Assembly: GCA_011109175.1 (NCBI GenBank) | Contig: RDEW01000002.1 | Coordinates: 330,579-394,578 of the forward strand | Source of the DNA: Dicyema japonicum | Lineage: Eukaryota > Dicyemida > Rhombozoa > Dicyemidae | Direction of reading: 5' to 3' | DNA: 64,000 bases | In this document: piece by piece, positions 1 through 11,421 of the stretch | Layout: the number at the start of each line of letters is the position of its first letter | Position numbering within the stretch: position 1 is the stretch's first letter | Notes under the pieces: model-generated | What the model was told of the DNA's origin: nothing | Database searches by the model: none | The model's input: only the letters and a program-made list of their open reading frames with translations | Position numbers and translations under genes: made by a program

Positions 1-79
1 GAACACTACACTCAATTTTGTTCAAATGTATTGATGAAACAAATATCGACCTATATACTTCCTCAGATTAGTTAGCCAA

Positions 80-936
80 GGAAAATAACGGCTAACGGAG
101 CGAAGCATTGTACTGTCTTTTACAAGATAGGAAATTGATTTTCGCACACACGGGATCAGTTTGCAACCATTGTAAAAAAGCAAGAAAACTGTTGATCATT
201 TGGCCACTCAGTGTGGAAGAATGCTAAATAGTGATTATCTCCGAAGACATAATGAAGTGGTAAAGTGCATCCATCTTCATATTTGTCGAATTTATGAATC
301 AAAAGAAGCAGGAAATTGAAAGGACATTCGGTTCAGTCAATATTGACGAATCAAAATGTCGAAATTAGAGTTGACTCGTCGATTTTGACAGAAACAAAAG
401 TCCAATACAATAAACCTGATATTTTCGTGTATGACAAAATAAAGAAGGAAGTAACGTTAATTGAAGTGGGGATTACCTCACAAGACCGACTAAAGCAAGT
501 TGAAGTTGAGAAACTTCACAAATATGACTTGCTAGCAAATGAACTTTCGCTGCTCTATGAATGCCAAGTGAAGATTATTCCAGTGGTTTTGACATGGGAT
601 GGAGTTGTTTCAAGATGCTTCAAGAATCATATGGATAAATTATCTATTGAAGAATCAACGAGGACTTACATCCAATCGGTTGTACTGAAGAGAACGCTCG
701 AAAGTATGCTCATTGAACATAAGCATGGGATGAAGGTATACGATGAAGAGTACGCCTCTGCTACCTCCCAACTTGTGGAACTGGCATGCCGTGAAGACAG
801 CCCACTGGACTCAAACGGAGATATTTTGACTGAATCTGATGTGGAGATGCGGAGTAACAGGGAGGTTATGGCACACTCTTCTTCTAAGAGGAGAAGAGGG
901 ATTACCAACAATCTGGATCAAAATACGCTTAATTAA
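80..936 (+). pseudogene. 3' part of a LINE with C-terminal zinc finger and restriction-like endonuclease
   Basis: The C-terminal third of an ORF of the R2/R4-type LINE class is visible in three frames. A C2HC zinc finger (CNHC near 162, then DHLATQC, then the RRHNEVV segment) is followed by a long open stretch from 316. In that stretch KPDIF and, 15 residues on, LIEV form the PD..E core of the restriction-like endonuclease, and IIPVVLTWDG follows. This domain nicks target DNA for target-primed reverse transcription. Frame changes near position 185 (an A run) and near 300 break it, and the reverse transcriptase would lie left of the window. The open part has no ATG start and should not be read as a separate gene. 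Shorter relatives lie at 57,990 and 53,330. Confidence 0.75.
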
Positions 937-1213
937 TTAATTAGTTAATTTATTCGTTATTATCAAAAATTCTTTAAATAATTTTCTAATACACTTTCTA
1001 GTTAATTGCCATGACTCATGAGTCAATATACTTCGAAAGTCCTCGGTAATATCAGAACTGGAAGAATTTGCGATCACGACAACTCCCAGCAACGGTATCC
1101 ATTTTTTCTCCAGAGATTCACGGTTACTCTCTACGTTTTTTCTGAATAACCGCAATTTGTCAAGGTGATGGATATGTCAAGAAAATCTTGGCGATCCACA
1201 AGAAAATCTTGGC

Positions 1214-2338
1214 GTGATATACTGCTTATGTCTTAAGATAAATTCGAACAGATTTCTTTGGTTAAGACAACTATTGATAAATTATGGCAGTGTTTTTTTG
1301 GTTGAGGTGGTGACGTCCCTCTTTGAAAATATGTTTTCTTCGCGCTTAATTACCCGTTGCCCATTCTCTCTTGGTACTTTCAACACTCGAGGCTTGAAGT
1401 TCATCACCAAAAAACATCAACTCGCACGTGATTTATTTATCCATGGTGTCAGTATTTGCTGCATTCAAGAGACAAAGATTACAGCATATTCTATTACGAA
1501 ATTGGATGATTACTACATTATCACTTTGGACTCGGTTCACAGGGATCTTTACGACCGTGTGACACGCGTATGGGCTGTCTCGGATCGTATTGCAGTCATG
1601 CAACTGAAGTTTGGAACAAAGCCCAACTCTGTTATTTCTATCATCAATGTTTATGCTCCGACCGCTGTCCGGGCTGATGCCAATCCTGAAGAACTTGGTG
1701 CGTTTTACTCATGTTTGACAGGGACATATGACTCACTTTCGTCGTCATATCTGACGTTTATTGGTGGAGACTGGAATGCCAGAGTTGGTAAAGTACGGAA
1801 TGGGGAGACTTGTATTGGATCACATGCTCGGAATCGTCGAAATTCCTCTGGTGTCTCATTGGTTCAATTCTGCGAATCCTACAACTTATTTATCACGAAC
1901 ACTGCTTTTGAACACCCAGCAAGACATAAACCTACCTGGACTGGTTCACGAAAGGACAAAAATGGCAACTTGATTAAAATATATAATCAAATTGATTATA
2001 TCTTGTGCAGAGGAAGGAACAAAAACCTAATACGAAACTCGAGATCATACGATGGGCTTGAAACATCAAGTGATCGCAAATTGGTGATCACTCGGTTCTC
2101 TTTTGGAAGTTTGTACAAACCTAGAAGATATGGAAAAACGGAATTCGAAAGATTGGATACAGAAACTCTAATAAGCAATGAAATAAAGATGAAAGAGTAT
2201 GGCGAAAAACTCAGAAAGGAATTAAGCAAGATGAATACAAACAATAGTGCACAGGATTTGTGGAATGACGTTGGAGTTGCAATGAAGAATACCGCGTCGT
2301 TGGTTTTGGGGACTACTCAAAAACAAATTCAAATATAA
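1214..2338 (+). pseudogene. LINE A1: APE-type endonuclease (EEP) domain
   Basis: An open frame of 374 codons encodes the endonuclease-exonuclease-phosphatase domain of an APE-type LINE, which nicks the target so that reverse transcription can be primed. Visible landmarks, counted from the ATG at 1214: Asn in FNTRG (57), CIQETK (84-89), NVYAPT (145-150), GDWNAR (185-190), TWTG (241-244) and QIDYI (259-263). The last catalytic motif reads SDRKLV where the family has SDH, so the active-site His is replaced by Arg. The first 40 codons look non-family; the ATG at 1331 is a better start. The frame ends by a shift near 2330; the neighbouring frame continues with a Lys-rich linker into the reverse transcriptase. 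Confidence 0.85.
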
Positions 2339-4224
2339 CAACGAAGAAATATCATACTTATCTTCAGAACAAAAGAATTTAAGGATTAGAATTAATAATT
2401 CAAATATACCGAGTCTAAAAAAAGAGCTAAGGATAGTTCGCAACTCAATTTTAACAAAAATCAAAAAACTTCAAAAATATCAAGTAAAAAAGGAAGTGGA
2501 GGAACAGGTCGATGAAATCAAGAAATATAAGAACGGATCCAAAATGTTCAAAGCCATTCGGATTATTAGCAAAAAGAAACGACCAGGGAATATTGTTATT
2601 CACGACCAACATGGACGATCAGTATTGAATGTTATTGAAAAGGCGAACATAGTCTCTTCACACTACTATGACATCTTTAACAATCAAGAAATTGAAAACA
2701 AATCTCCAATAACATCAACGGCTCCTCTTAACTGCCCCATTATTATCGCGGAAACTATCAAGGCAATAGGAAAACTAAACTACAGGAAAGCGGCTGGTCC
2801 TGATAATATATCTGCAGAGTTAATAAAATGTGGACTCACTGAATTGGTTGAAATAATCACCATCATACTCAATAAAGCATTTGAAGACAAAAACGATCTT
2901 AGAATTGGGAGAGGATGGCTAATTCCAATACCAAAACCTGGGAAACCTAGATGTCCCGCAAACAGTCTAAGACCAATAATTCTATTATCGGTCTTACGGA
3001 AAACCCTCTCTATCATTGTATTAAATCGAATCAAAGGGAAAGTCGACAAATTCTTATCACCTGGACAAAGCGGTTTCAGGAAAAAAGATCAACCGCCGAC
3101 ATAGTATGGACGCACAGATGGTCTGGCGCTATATGTCAGAAATACAAAAAATGCATAGAAGTTCTGGGGATCGACATGAGTCGTGCATTCGACTCTGTAC
3201 ACAGGGGACTACTTATTAACATTCTGAATACATTTCTAAGTACGGATGATGTTAGAATTATTTCCTTGCTCCTAGAAGATACTCACCTGGCTGTCAAAAT
3301 CTGAAATACCGCTTCCAATTTTTTTAAAACCACTCGGGGAGTTCCACAAGGGGATTCGTTGTCTCCTATTCTATTTATTATTTATCTTGAATCTGCACTG
3401 AGGGATTTCAGATTATCCATTAAAGGACAATATTATGAGTTAATTTACGCAGACGATCTGGACTTTGTATCGGATGATTCTGAATTTCTCAAGTACATAA
3501 ACGAACATCTTCCTAACATTTTCAAAAAATGGTTCTTGAAGATAAACACTGACAAAACGGAATTTACATCATTCAGCCGTGCAGAGAGGATATCTGACGA
3601 GACGTGGAGAAGACATAAGAAGGTCGGATCGCTCTTGGGGGACGAAGAAGATGTAGCTCGACGGAAAATCCTTGCATCTGGTGCTTTCAGAAGCCTATCT
3701 AAAATATGGAGTTCGAGAAGAAGACTTTGTAAAAAATAAAGCTTATGATATACAAATACTTTGTTGTGCCCATCCTAATATATAATTTTGGGACATGGGG
3801 TTTGTCTAAACGGGCAATGGAGTCTATTGACAGTTTCGACCGCAGTATGCTTCGGAAGGCACTTAATATTCACTACAAAATGAAGATCAAAAACGAACAA
3901 TTATATAAGTTGAGCAAAACAGAACCATTATCCATGGAAATCAGAAGATCGAGATGGAGACTGTTCGGTCACATTCTGAGGATGGACCTGGATGTCCCGG
4001 CAAATCACGTAATAGATGAATATTTCATGGAAAAAACAAAATCATTCCGAGGAAGGCCTAGAACAACCATACCTATCACGTTAAATGAGGACCTAAAAGC
4101 CATAGGCAGGGAGTTGAAAACAATGGATGACCTCGATGAACTAAGAGATCTTGCGAAACGGAGAAGTCTTTGGATGCGATTGGTGCAAAGGGTGGCCGGC
4201 GCGGCACAAGGGAACCTTAATTGA
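2337..4224 (+). pseudogene. LINE A1: reverse transcriptase, frameshifted
   Basis: This continues the ORF of LINE A1 downstream of its endonuclease. A charged linker (2337-2540) leads into reverse transcriptase motifs in order: KAAGPDNISAELIK (about 2790), IPIPKPGKP, SPGQSGFR, the box A motif IDMSRAFDSVHR (about 3170), GVPQGDSLSPILF (about 3340), IYADDLDFVSD (about 3445) and LKINTDKTEF. The C-terminal part has the usual RSRWRLFGHILR segment and the GRPRTT stretch. Frame changes near 3077 (A run) and 3735 and a TGA at 3302 break it, so it is dead. No RNase H is visible. It is the most complete family A copy here; fragments lie in array 1 and at 49.4, 59.1 and 60.1 kb. Confidence 0.88.
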
Positions 4225-4268
4225 CTTTTGTTTTTTATGTGTTCTCGGCAGTGCTGATAATAATAATA
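4225..4268 (+). other. LINE A1 3' UTR and TAA-repeat tail
   Basis: The short segment after the LINE A1 stop ends in a run of TAA/ATA triplets, the kind of simple tail left by target-primed reverse transcription. The same 3' UTR (GGAACCTTAATT, then GTGTTCT, then AGTGC and a taa-rich tail) recurs at about 60,308-60,352, which identifies that second site as another family A 3' end. Confidence 0.7.
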
Positions 4269-4289
4269 GTTAAAGAGCAAGTGGAAGGA

Positions 4290-5440
4290 AATAGCTTCAA
4301 ATTGGCATCAAGAATTCATGATTCTGGACAATTACACAGTAGCTTCTAAATGATGGAGGAAATTAACCTTTGACGGCAGGAAAGAAGATTCACTGGATTT
4401 AATCAAGTACTGAAGAATGGCTAAGGATAATGACGGAGTAATCAACTTATTAGAAGTGAAGAAGGCGATCAGGGATTATAAAGCGAACGCACAAGGACAC
4501 GATCGTATAAACATGCCATTTTTAAAGAAGGTCTGGTGTTTCGTGTTCTAAAAATATCATTTGAGGGTTGGGTGTATTCCATACTCGTGGAATAAGTCTA
4601 TAGTAAGGATAATCCCAATTTCAGAAATATCGAAGGGGGTTCTTTTGAGCTACAGACCAATTAGTCTTGCATGCTTTGTCTCACAAATAATCAAACGGAT
4701 TGTTAGTCAAAAGATTGTGTAAAAATATCGAAGATAGCAATTTCTTGTTACCCTAGTAATAGGGGTTTTCTCCACGAACGTCCTGTGCAGACTGCTTCTA
4801 CCAATTGAATTCGAGATCGGGAAGGTCACAGATAGCTGAAAACTGCTAAACTTATTATGCGTTTGGCTATTAAGCACTTCTGGCGCAGCTCGTGTTGGGA
4901 GATATCTGAAGTATCTATTTAATTGGATAAGAAATTTCTTAACTTGAAGAGAATCTTTTGTAAAAATGGGTGGAATTATCTTCACTGCGATCTCGCTTAT
5001 CAGAAGGGTTCTCGTTTATCAGTGCCATATTTTTATGGCAAGTTTCCCAAAACCGCCGAGTTTTAATTCTGGAATTCTGATCTATGTAGGTGACATTATT
5101 ATTATGGATGCGTCCATGAAGTCACTTCTTTTAGAGAGAGGCTAAAAGATGGACGTTATTGATATGTAGAATGAGAAGGTTAAAGTCTCTGTCAATAAGT
5201 CTAACGCTCTACGAACTATTCACTTCAGGAAACAGCTAAAGCATGAATACATATTATAAGTATAGAACGTGCATTCATTTTGGCGTATAAATTGACCAAG
5301 GTGGAATATATATGAAAGAAATCAGAGTCAGGAAGGAGGTTGTTAAAGGTCATCAAGCTAAACGTCAATAAGGATACATCTCTATTCATAATTCGAGATT
5401 CGTGACGTCCAAAAACGAAAAAGGACAAACAAATGACCCT
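4290..5440 (+). pseudogene. Decayed LINE reverse transcriptase (family B-like)
   Basis: A heavily decayed reverse transcriptase in the same orientation as LINE A1 and just behind its tail. Recognisable islands: VKKAIRDYKANAQGHDRI (about 4460), WNKSIVRIIPI (about 4590), SYRPISLAC (4649-4675), the catalytic loop as LIYVGDIIIMD (about 5078; Val-Gly for the usual Ala-Asp) and a thumb-like stretch near 5300-5420. At least ten stops and several frame changes lie between them. The wording of the motifs is nearer to family B (SYRPISLTC in B3) than to LINE A1. No intact end of the element could be placed. Confidence 0.6.
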
Positions 5441-5619
5441 CCAAAATGCTGACATACCAAAGGAACCGGCCAGTACTCAACCTGCACGACAGGGGATGAT
5501 TATTATAGAGATCGACCTAACGTCCACGGAGATATTTTCGTTCAGCACACACTTTAAGGCCGTTATTCTCATTGTATCATCGTTCAGGAGATTGCAAATT
5601 TCAGCACATGGATATGAAT

Positions 5620-5958
5620 TCAACCAAGAACCCAATGAATAACAGCCAACTTTTTTGAAGTAGGCAAGTCTTCTTGCATCCAAAGTGCTCTTATGAAACT
5701 ATTCTCATAATCAAATTTTAAATGCAATTTCTGATTAATGGGGTCATCCGGATTATTAAGGGATAAGTCCTTCCATACTTCCATAGCTTCTGACGATGAC
5801 AGAGATATGTTCAGACGCGAATAAAAGTTAAGGAACACAAAATTCTTCGATAAACTAAATGAGAACAAATATAAGTCAATGTGATGTCGAAGGTACAGTA
5901 TGGCCCATCCCACCAAAACTAGCAAAAAGAGTTCCCTGAAGTAATCCATAATCATCAA
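5620..5958 (-). CDS. Unrecognised 112-codon ORF with one possible membrane helix
   Basis: This open frame has an ATG and a hydrophobic stretch near its N-terminus (residues about 8-25, FLLVLVGWAILYL) followed by ordinary mixed sequence. I recognise no family. It sits between a decayed LINE and a gene-free stretch, has no neighbour with a related job and may be a chance frame in AT-rich DNA. Confidence 0.15.
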   Translation of the reverse strand: MMIMDYFRELFLLVLVGWAILYLRHHIDLYLFSFSLSKNFVFLNFYSRLNISLSSSEAMEVWKDLSLNNPDDPINQKLHLKFDYENSFIRALWMQEDLPTSKKLAVIHWVLG

Positions 5959-6519
5959 AATTAATATTTAAATTCACTTCAATATCTGACCTAATTTTAC
6001 CGTCAAAAAAGATAGAAAATCTTCTTTATAACAGAGGGAATTTTGATAATCGAATGGATTTTGAGAAAAGGGGGAGCAGTTTTTGAACATAATTTTTGTA
6101 ATTATTTAACATATTCGAGATGAATTATTAATCACGAATTTATTCATTGTTTAATTACGATATTAAATGATCCATCGACAAATAAAAGGATTTCAAGGCT
6201 ATACTGACTGGAGAATGTATTGGGAAATCTCGTAAGACAGAAGAATCTTCATTTGGATAGCTTTAGTTCTCTGGATAAAGCGATCACATAATTTGTCAAC
6301 ATAATCTTGGAAGTAAGATCAATGGATAATCCCAAACATGAATTAAATTCGTCCTGTAATCGTGGTAAAACGACCTCGGTTAAAGAAAGAAATCATCTCA
6401 AAAAATCTGACACGATCACCTTGAAAATGAAACTCAGAATCGGAGCAATGGATAATGAAATAAGGGTCAGAGGCTGAAGTGGAATCGTGTGCATACAACA
6501 GTTCATCGAAATCATCAGA
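5959..6519. other. Stretch without recognised gene
   Basis: AT-rich sequence. A 60-codon minus-strand frame at 6343-6525 (acidic start, SSDDFDELLYAHD) is the only notable open stretch. It has no recognisable motif, and I do not call it a gene. Confidence 0.3.
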
Positions 6520-7210
6520 AGACACTACCGAAAATCAAGATAAAATTATTCATAATTGGGTCACATTTTTTTCTGTTGATAAACTTAAGAATATTAATCT
6601 AAGAGGAAAAAACTTGTACATAAACAACATTCAAAGATTTATTTAGTTAAAATCACTCCTAAGTAATGAGTACGTAGAATTCCGATTTTGCGGAGCTTAT
6701 TCAATACGTTCTAACAGTTTTTGCCAAGCAACCATTCTCCTCGCATGCATCTTTAATTCATAGAGGTCGCCTGCTGTTCTCATTTTCAAACAATTTGGGA
6801 GTACTTTTGATCCATACAAAGAGGAAGCGTAGTTCTCTATCTGGTGAACTGAGCCTGTAGGATTTGATGAAGGCACGTAATAGAACGGAATACTTATAGC
6901 AAATAAGTCGTGTTGTGGTGATCAAATTCACAGTTATTTGTGAATAAAGAATGTGCAAGTACACAAAGCCAAATATTTACATGTATACATCTTGTGTTTT
7001 TTTATTGAACTGAAATAACGGTCTGAGGAGCGAAGCACTACTAACATAATAAATTTTAACTAGTAAGCAAATGTGAAAGAAAAGTATGACAAATAAATAT
7101 TATTTTAGGGTCATACTTAACCGTTAACATTTTCAAAAGCATAATATTCTTTATTAATTTTTTTAACACACTATTATATCTTTTACAAGAAAAAAAGCAC
7201 GAAATAACAT
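6520..7210 (-). repeat. Old diverged relative of the array 1 unit
   Basis: Two blocks here match array 1 at reduced identity. 6520-6610 (the GGGTCACATTTTTTTCTGTT segment) matches 8800-8890, and 6650-7210 matches 8230-8800. In array 1 the first block follows the second, so the order here is what the end of one unit followed by the start of the next would give. It looks like a degenerate outlying member of the same tandem family. On the minus strand 6758-6964 it carries the coding-like module (motifs DRELRFLFVW and KSTPKLFENENS), still open over 68 codons. Confidence 0.6.
6660..6964 (-). pseudogene. Coding-like module (DREL...PKLFE), array 1 type
   Basis: The minus strand reads SPDRELRFLFVWIKS, then TPKLFENENSRRP, then (after a frame change) ELKMHARRMVAWQKLLERIE. 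The plus-strand copy at 32,999-33,256 reads DDRELSFVTVWFKS and MPKLFEIENSGRP over the same stretch, so the two repeat families share a protein-coding origin. I do not recognise the protein; a part of a transposon protein is the likeliest source. The copies in array 1 proper (8230, 11,422, 14,499) are more broken. Confidence 0.45.
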
Positions 7211-8229
7211 AGTTCAGTGAGGTTAGGTGAACATAGAGGTATTTTGAACGAATAACACGGAGATCAGCCACATAGAAGGAGGCTGGCTTAAGGACATCAA
7301 TGCGGATGATGTGGACCAGATCCAGAAATACAGAAAGAAAGTTGAAAGGACGAGTGCCATATAGCATTGATAAGAAATCTGTAGAATGTTGGAATCCCAC
7401 AAACAGTAAAAAAGTTGTCGCAGCCTACAGCTGTCTGAGTTCCACTTTTACAGCACTAGAGGAAAACTATGACTCGTCTGTCTGTGATTTATGTAATATT
7501 TCCATTAGCTATTTCATTTAGCCTCCCCACGAGTTCCAAGTTCAATCCGCTCCATATCCACATTATTATTCACTTGTTACACCAAAGGTTCCCATATTAA
7601 CCTCGAGGGATGCTATAACGGGAAAATATAGTTTGGTAATATGATTTTAAGGATTTTGTAATACTCGAATAGGGACCACAGCATTGTACTATACGAGAGT
7701 CGAAGTATCCCACAGAGATCATGTTTACAAAGCAATTTAGATAAACCCCAAGTCGGGACTGAATTCTTTACTACTTCTATGATGGATGTATTTATTGGTG
7801 GGATACATAGCCATTCCATTTGAAAGTCTCAAGTACATTGCTGATAATCTCGACATAGGAAGGTTATTTTCATTCAATATGATTATCGATATTAGGATAA
7901 CTATACTATTAACAATAGCATTATCGAAACAATACAGATCTATGTAATTGCATCATATTCTGATCTATAATGTTGGTTTTCTGCCTCACAAATAATCTCT
8001 AATTCAGAAAACTACCAATGGAGACACCATTCCTATCATAGATCCTACATCTACTCGAGCGACTACGAAAATCTTCCTTTGCGACCGACCTAACAAAATT
8101 CCACATACAGATAAGGAAAATTGATCTCAACATTCAAAGAAAAGGTTATTCAATTTAGCATATAAAAAAAGTTTGATTGGAAAAAGGAACGCCTAAATTA
8201 TTTTCTAATTTTTCGTGAATTCTGAAAAG
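7211..8229. other. Stretch without recognised gene
   Basis: No repeat family or protein motif was recognised. A minus-strand frame at 7056-7400 (114 codons) and a plus-strand frame at 7300-7521 overlap on opposite strands, and neither shows a known motif. The segment separates the old outlying repeat copy from array 1. Confidence 0.3.
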
Positions 8230-11200
8230 ATTTCATACTAGCATAAAGAAATTATAGAGTGATGGGACTTTTGCCGAGCTCTTTGAGTACGTTCTAGCAA
8301 TTTTTAAAAAGCAACCATTCTAATCGCATGCATCCTTAGTTCTTCGTGGTCGTCCGCAGTTCTCATTTTAACCAATTTGGGAGTATTTTTGATCCAGAAA
8401 CAGAGGAAGCGTAGTTCACTTTCGGGTCAACTGAGCCTGTAGGATTTGATGAAGGCACGTATAGAACGAAATACTTAGAGCAAAAGAGTAGTTTTGTGGT
8501 AATAGAATACACAGTTATTCGTGACTAAAAAAGTGCAAGTATATACAAAAGCCAAATATTACCATGTAAACATCTTGTGGGTTACGATTGAGCGAAATGA
8601 TTGTCATATGAGTAAAGCACTACTACCATGAACATACGAAACTTTGATAGGTAATAAAAATGTGAAAGAAAAGTATGACAGATAAATATTATTTTATGGT
8701 CATACTTAACCGTTTATTTTTCAACAGCAATACATTTTTTTCACTCTTCTTTTACTCATTACTATATCTTTTACAAGAAAAAGTGTTAGTACATCAGATA
8801 GACATTACAGAAAATCTAGATAAATTTTTTATAATTGGGTCACATTTTTTTCTGTTAACAAAAATAAAGAATATCAACATGATATAATCATTAAATAAGT
8901 GATTTTAGAATAAAATTTACAGAGTATATAATTATGAGTTTCCAAGGAAAGTCGGTCACACATAAGTTCTTTTTTCAATTCGAATTCATTTGAAAAATGA
9001 TACTGAAGTCTTGAGAATTAACATCACCAAACTTTTTTCGACTGTACTCTTTATCTTTATCGGTAACTATAGAATTCAAAATCAATAAATCAAAGATCAA
9101 GTTAATTAAGACATCTCTAAAAATTATTAAACATGTGTTTGATAGCGATTTGGGTCTTAAAATCGCCTATGGAGTAAATGAACAAATGCTGGGTAAACTT
9201 ATACGAGACTTCTCATTAATGATTTTATAAAACTGAAAAATTCCGAAAATAAAAATGATTGAAAAATTATTTCTAGCAAACCCATAACATATTAAAATAA
9301 ACGTTACCGTAGTTTAATCCTATCTATTTCATAACAATCTCAGAGTAAGCAGTTATGATTATCCAAGTTAATGACAAATTATAAAATTACAAGATGTTAG
9401 ATAAACTTATATATGTAGCATTTTTGAATATGTGAACGATATTTTGTTAACATGAAAATTACTTGATATTAATCATATCTCGAAAAATAATGACATTCAA
9501 CAATTTTTTGTTGCATTTAAAATAAGAGAGTACCATGATTAGAAGATTGCTAATACAAGAGCGAATCATTAGAGGCAACGAAATTCTATGTTTGAAATAA
9601 AAATTATTTTCTATAAATAGTTTGAATTCTTCTTATATTTATAAACGACTGATACTGAGATTGAAAAATGATTTTTATTAGCACCATTCTATTTTTCATG
9701 ATAAAATCAAACATCATCCCGCCTACAACGGGTTTAATAATTAAATAATTTGAGTAGATCTAGAAACTGAAGGGAAAACAGGTTCTATGTTTGAATAATT
9801 CTTATAGTTCTCGGACAGGTTTTATGATGTATTAATTTCAGTCTCAACCAAAGAATCAACAACAGGTTTATCATTTAATTATACGTTAGAATCGACAATC
9901 TCGTCAAGTTAATTATCTGATAATTTCTCTTAGGTAACATATGGCCTTCCAGAATTAGTATAATGTTCGCTTATTTTAAATGTTGGTGTCGATCTGTTGA
10001 ACACACGTTTAGTCATTTTTTAACTGGGTAATGACATCAATGATCGCTTTTTCTGGTTATTAATAAATGGGTTTATTTGAATCAGGATTCTTATTATTAG
10101 CACTTAGCTATGCCATAAGACGTTAAAAAATGTGAAACACTGAAATCATCTATAAGTTGGTTTTATCAATTTCTGACGACATCATTCTATATCCCTTAAC
10201 CTGTTAAGGTATTCCCCATCACTTAAGGTCTTCATCAAAAACGATTGTTAGGATTGTACTCCGTCTACCACAAACCAAAATAGTCTCTAATGATAACGAA
10301 TCTACTCTCAGACGAATTATATGTCCAAGCAGTCACCATCCAGCCTCAAGAATGCGTGATCTCGTACGATTCAAGGTTCTAGCAAAAATTCATTATCCTT
10401 TAAGTAAAATGAGATACTCTTTGGAATCTCTTCTATAAAAAAGTTCTGAAATTCGATAAGTTACTCAAGATCCACAGCAATGGCTGCGAAATTAAATTTA
10501 CGTTTATCAAAATTCTCTAGTGAACTATCGTCTCATTTAATCTTCCAAGAATGTTTCGAAGGGACTCTAATAATCTCAGTGGCCCTTAACGAAAATATAA
10601 AGGCTTTGACTAATCATACCACAGACTAGGAAAATCAGTTTTCTAAGATTAAAAATAATAAATACAATCTCAATCATTATGAATGGCATTCCAGAAACAA
10701 TTCGTGCATTAAATCAGTAAAACTTATCTTTTAATTGCTCACATGTGAACAATCTCCAACAGAATTCTAGAGATTTTATACATATCCATTATTTATTCCC
10801 TACATCTTGTATCAGACATTGAATTCGAATCTTTAATTTTACTTCATCAAACCTAGCAACACATCACTAGAAAAAATTCTCATATCTGTGAATAATCCAA
10901 AGGCATTCAATTTCGTTTCTCAGAAAATACGCACAAATATTAGATAAAAAATATTCATCTCAACAAATGTTCTGAAACTTAATAAGCGAATGATGGATAA
11001 GTAATCTTTAATAACATGAAATAGTAGTCACGTTTGTTGTCTAGTTGAGTTGCCAAATAATCTCCAGTATTGCAGGTACTCTGCACTTTGTACATACAAA
11101 CACAACAACTCATATAATGTGAATCAAATAACTACTTTGTCTAAAAAATAAATGTTAGATATCCTGACATTTTGGTTTACTCAAATATGGTTTGAAGTCT

Positions 11201-11421
11201 CCGAGTGATGTCTTTTATAACATTTATTTAAAACATGTAATATATTTTACATCATAATAGCGAATATTCCTAAGATCATAATGATCGATGACTTCCTATG
11301 GTGAAGCATAAGGGTTGCAATAGTAATTAAGAGTTAAAAACTCCGAAGAAAATTTCAATAACTCCCAGAAGCAATGCTGAGTACCTCTCCATGGAACTAA
11401 TAGATCTATAAATTGCTATAA
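8230..11421. repeat. Array 1, copy 1 (with 118-bp extended left end)
   Basis: This is the first copy of a tandem unit. The anchor ACCAATTTGG occurs at 8371, 11,445 and 14,524, giving spacings of 3074 and 3079 bp. The unit proper runs from the GGTCGTCCGC boundary (8348) to about 11,421. Copy 1 alone keeps another 118 bp on the left that still match the old copy at 6650. Copies 1 and 2 are near-identical by eye, differing by scattered substitutions and 1-2 base indels. No complete gene is inside; the recognisable parts are the module remnant at its left end and a LINE A-like C-terminus near 10.3 kb. Confidence 0.85.
10200..10440 (-). pseudogene. LINE A-like C-terminus inside array 1 copy 1
   Basis: Read on the minus strand, this segment gives LLGHIIRLRVDSLSLETI followed by GRRSTILTIVFDEDLK. 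These align with the C-terminal part of LINE A1, where RLFGHILRMDLD is followed by RGRPRTTIPITLNEDLK. Stops and one in-frame gap break it. It shows that the array 1 unit was assembled on top of an old LINE A fragment. Only this short region could be matched, so the assignment rests on two motifs in the right order and spacing. Confidence 0.5.

Noticed and set aside
7056-7400. 114-codon minus-strand ORF
   Set aside because: Part of it covers the repeat block shared with array 1, where the other copies have no open frame, and the rest has no recognisable family.
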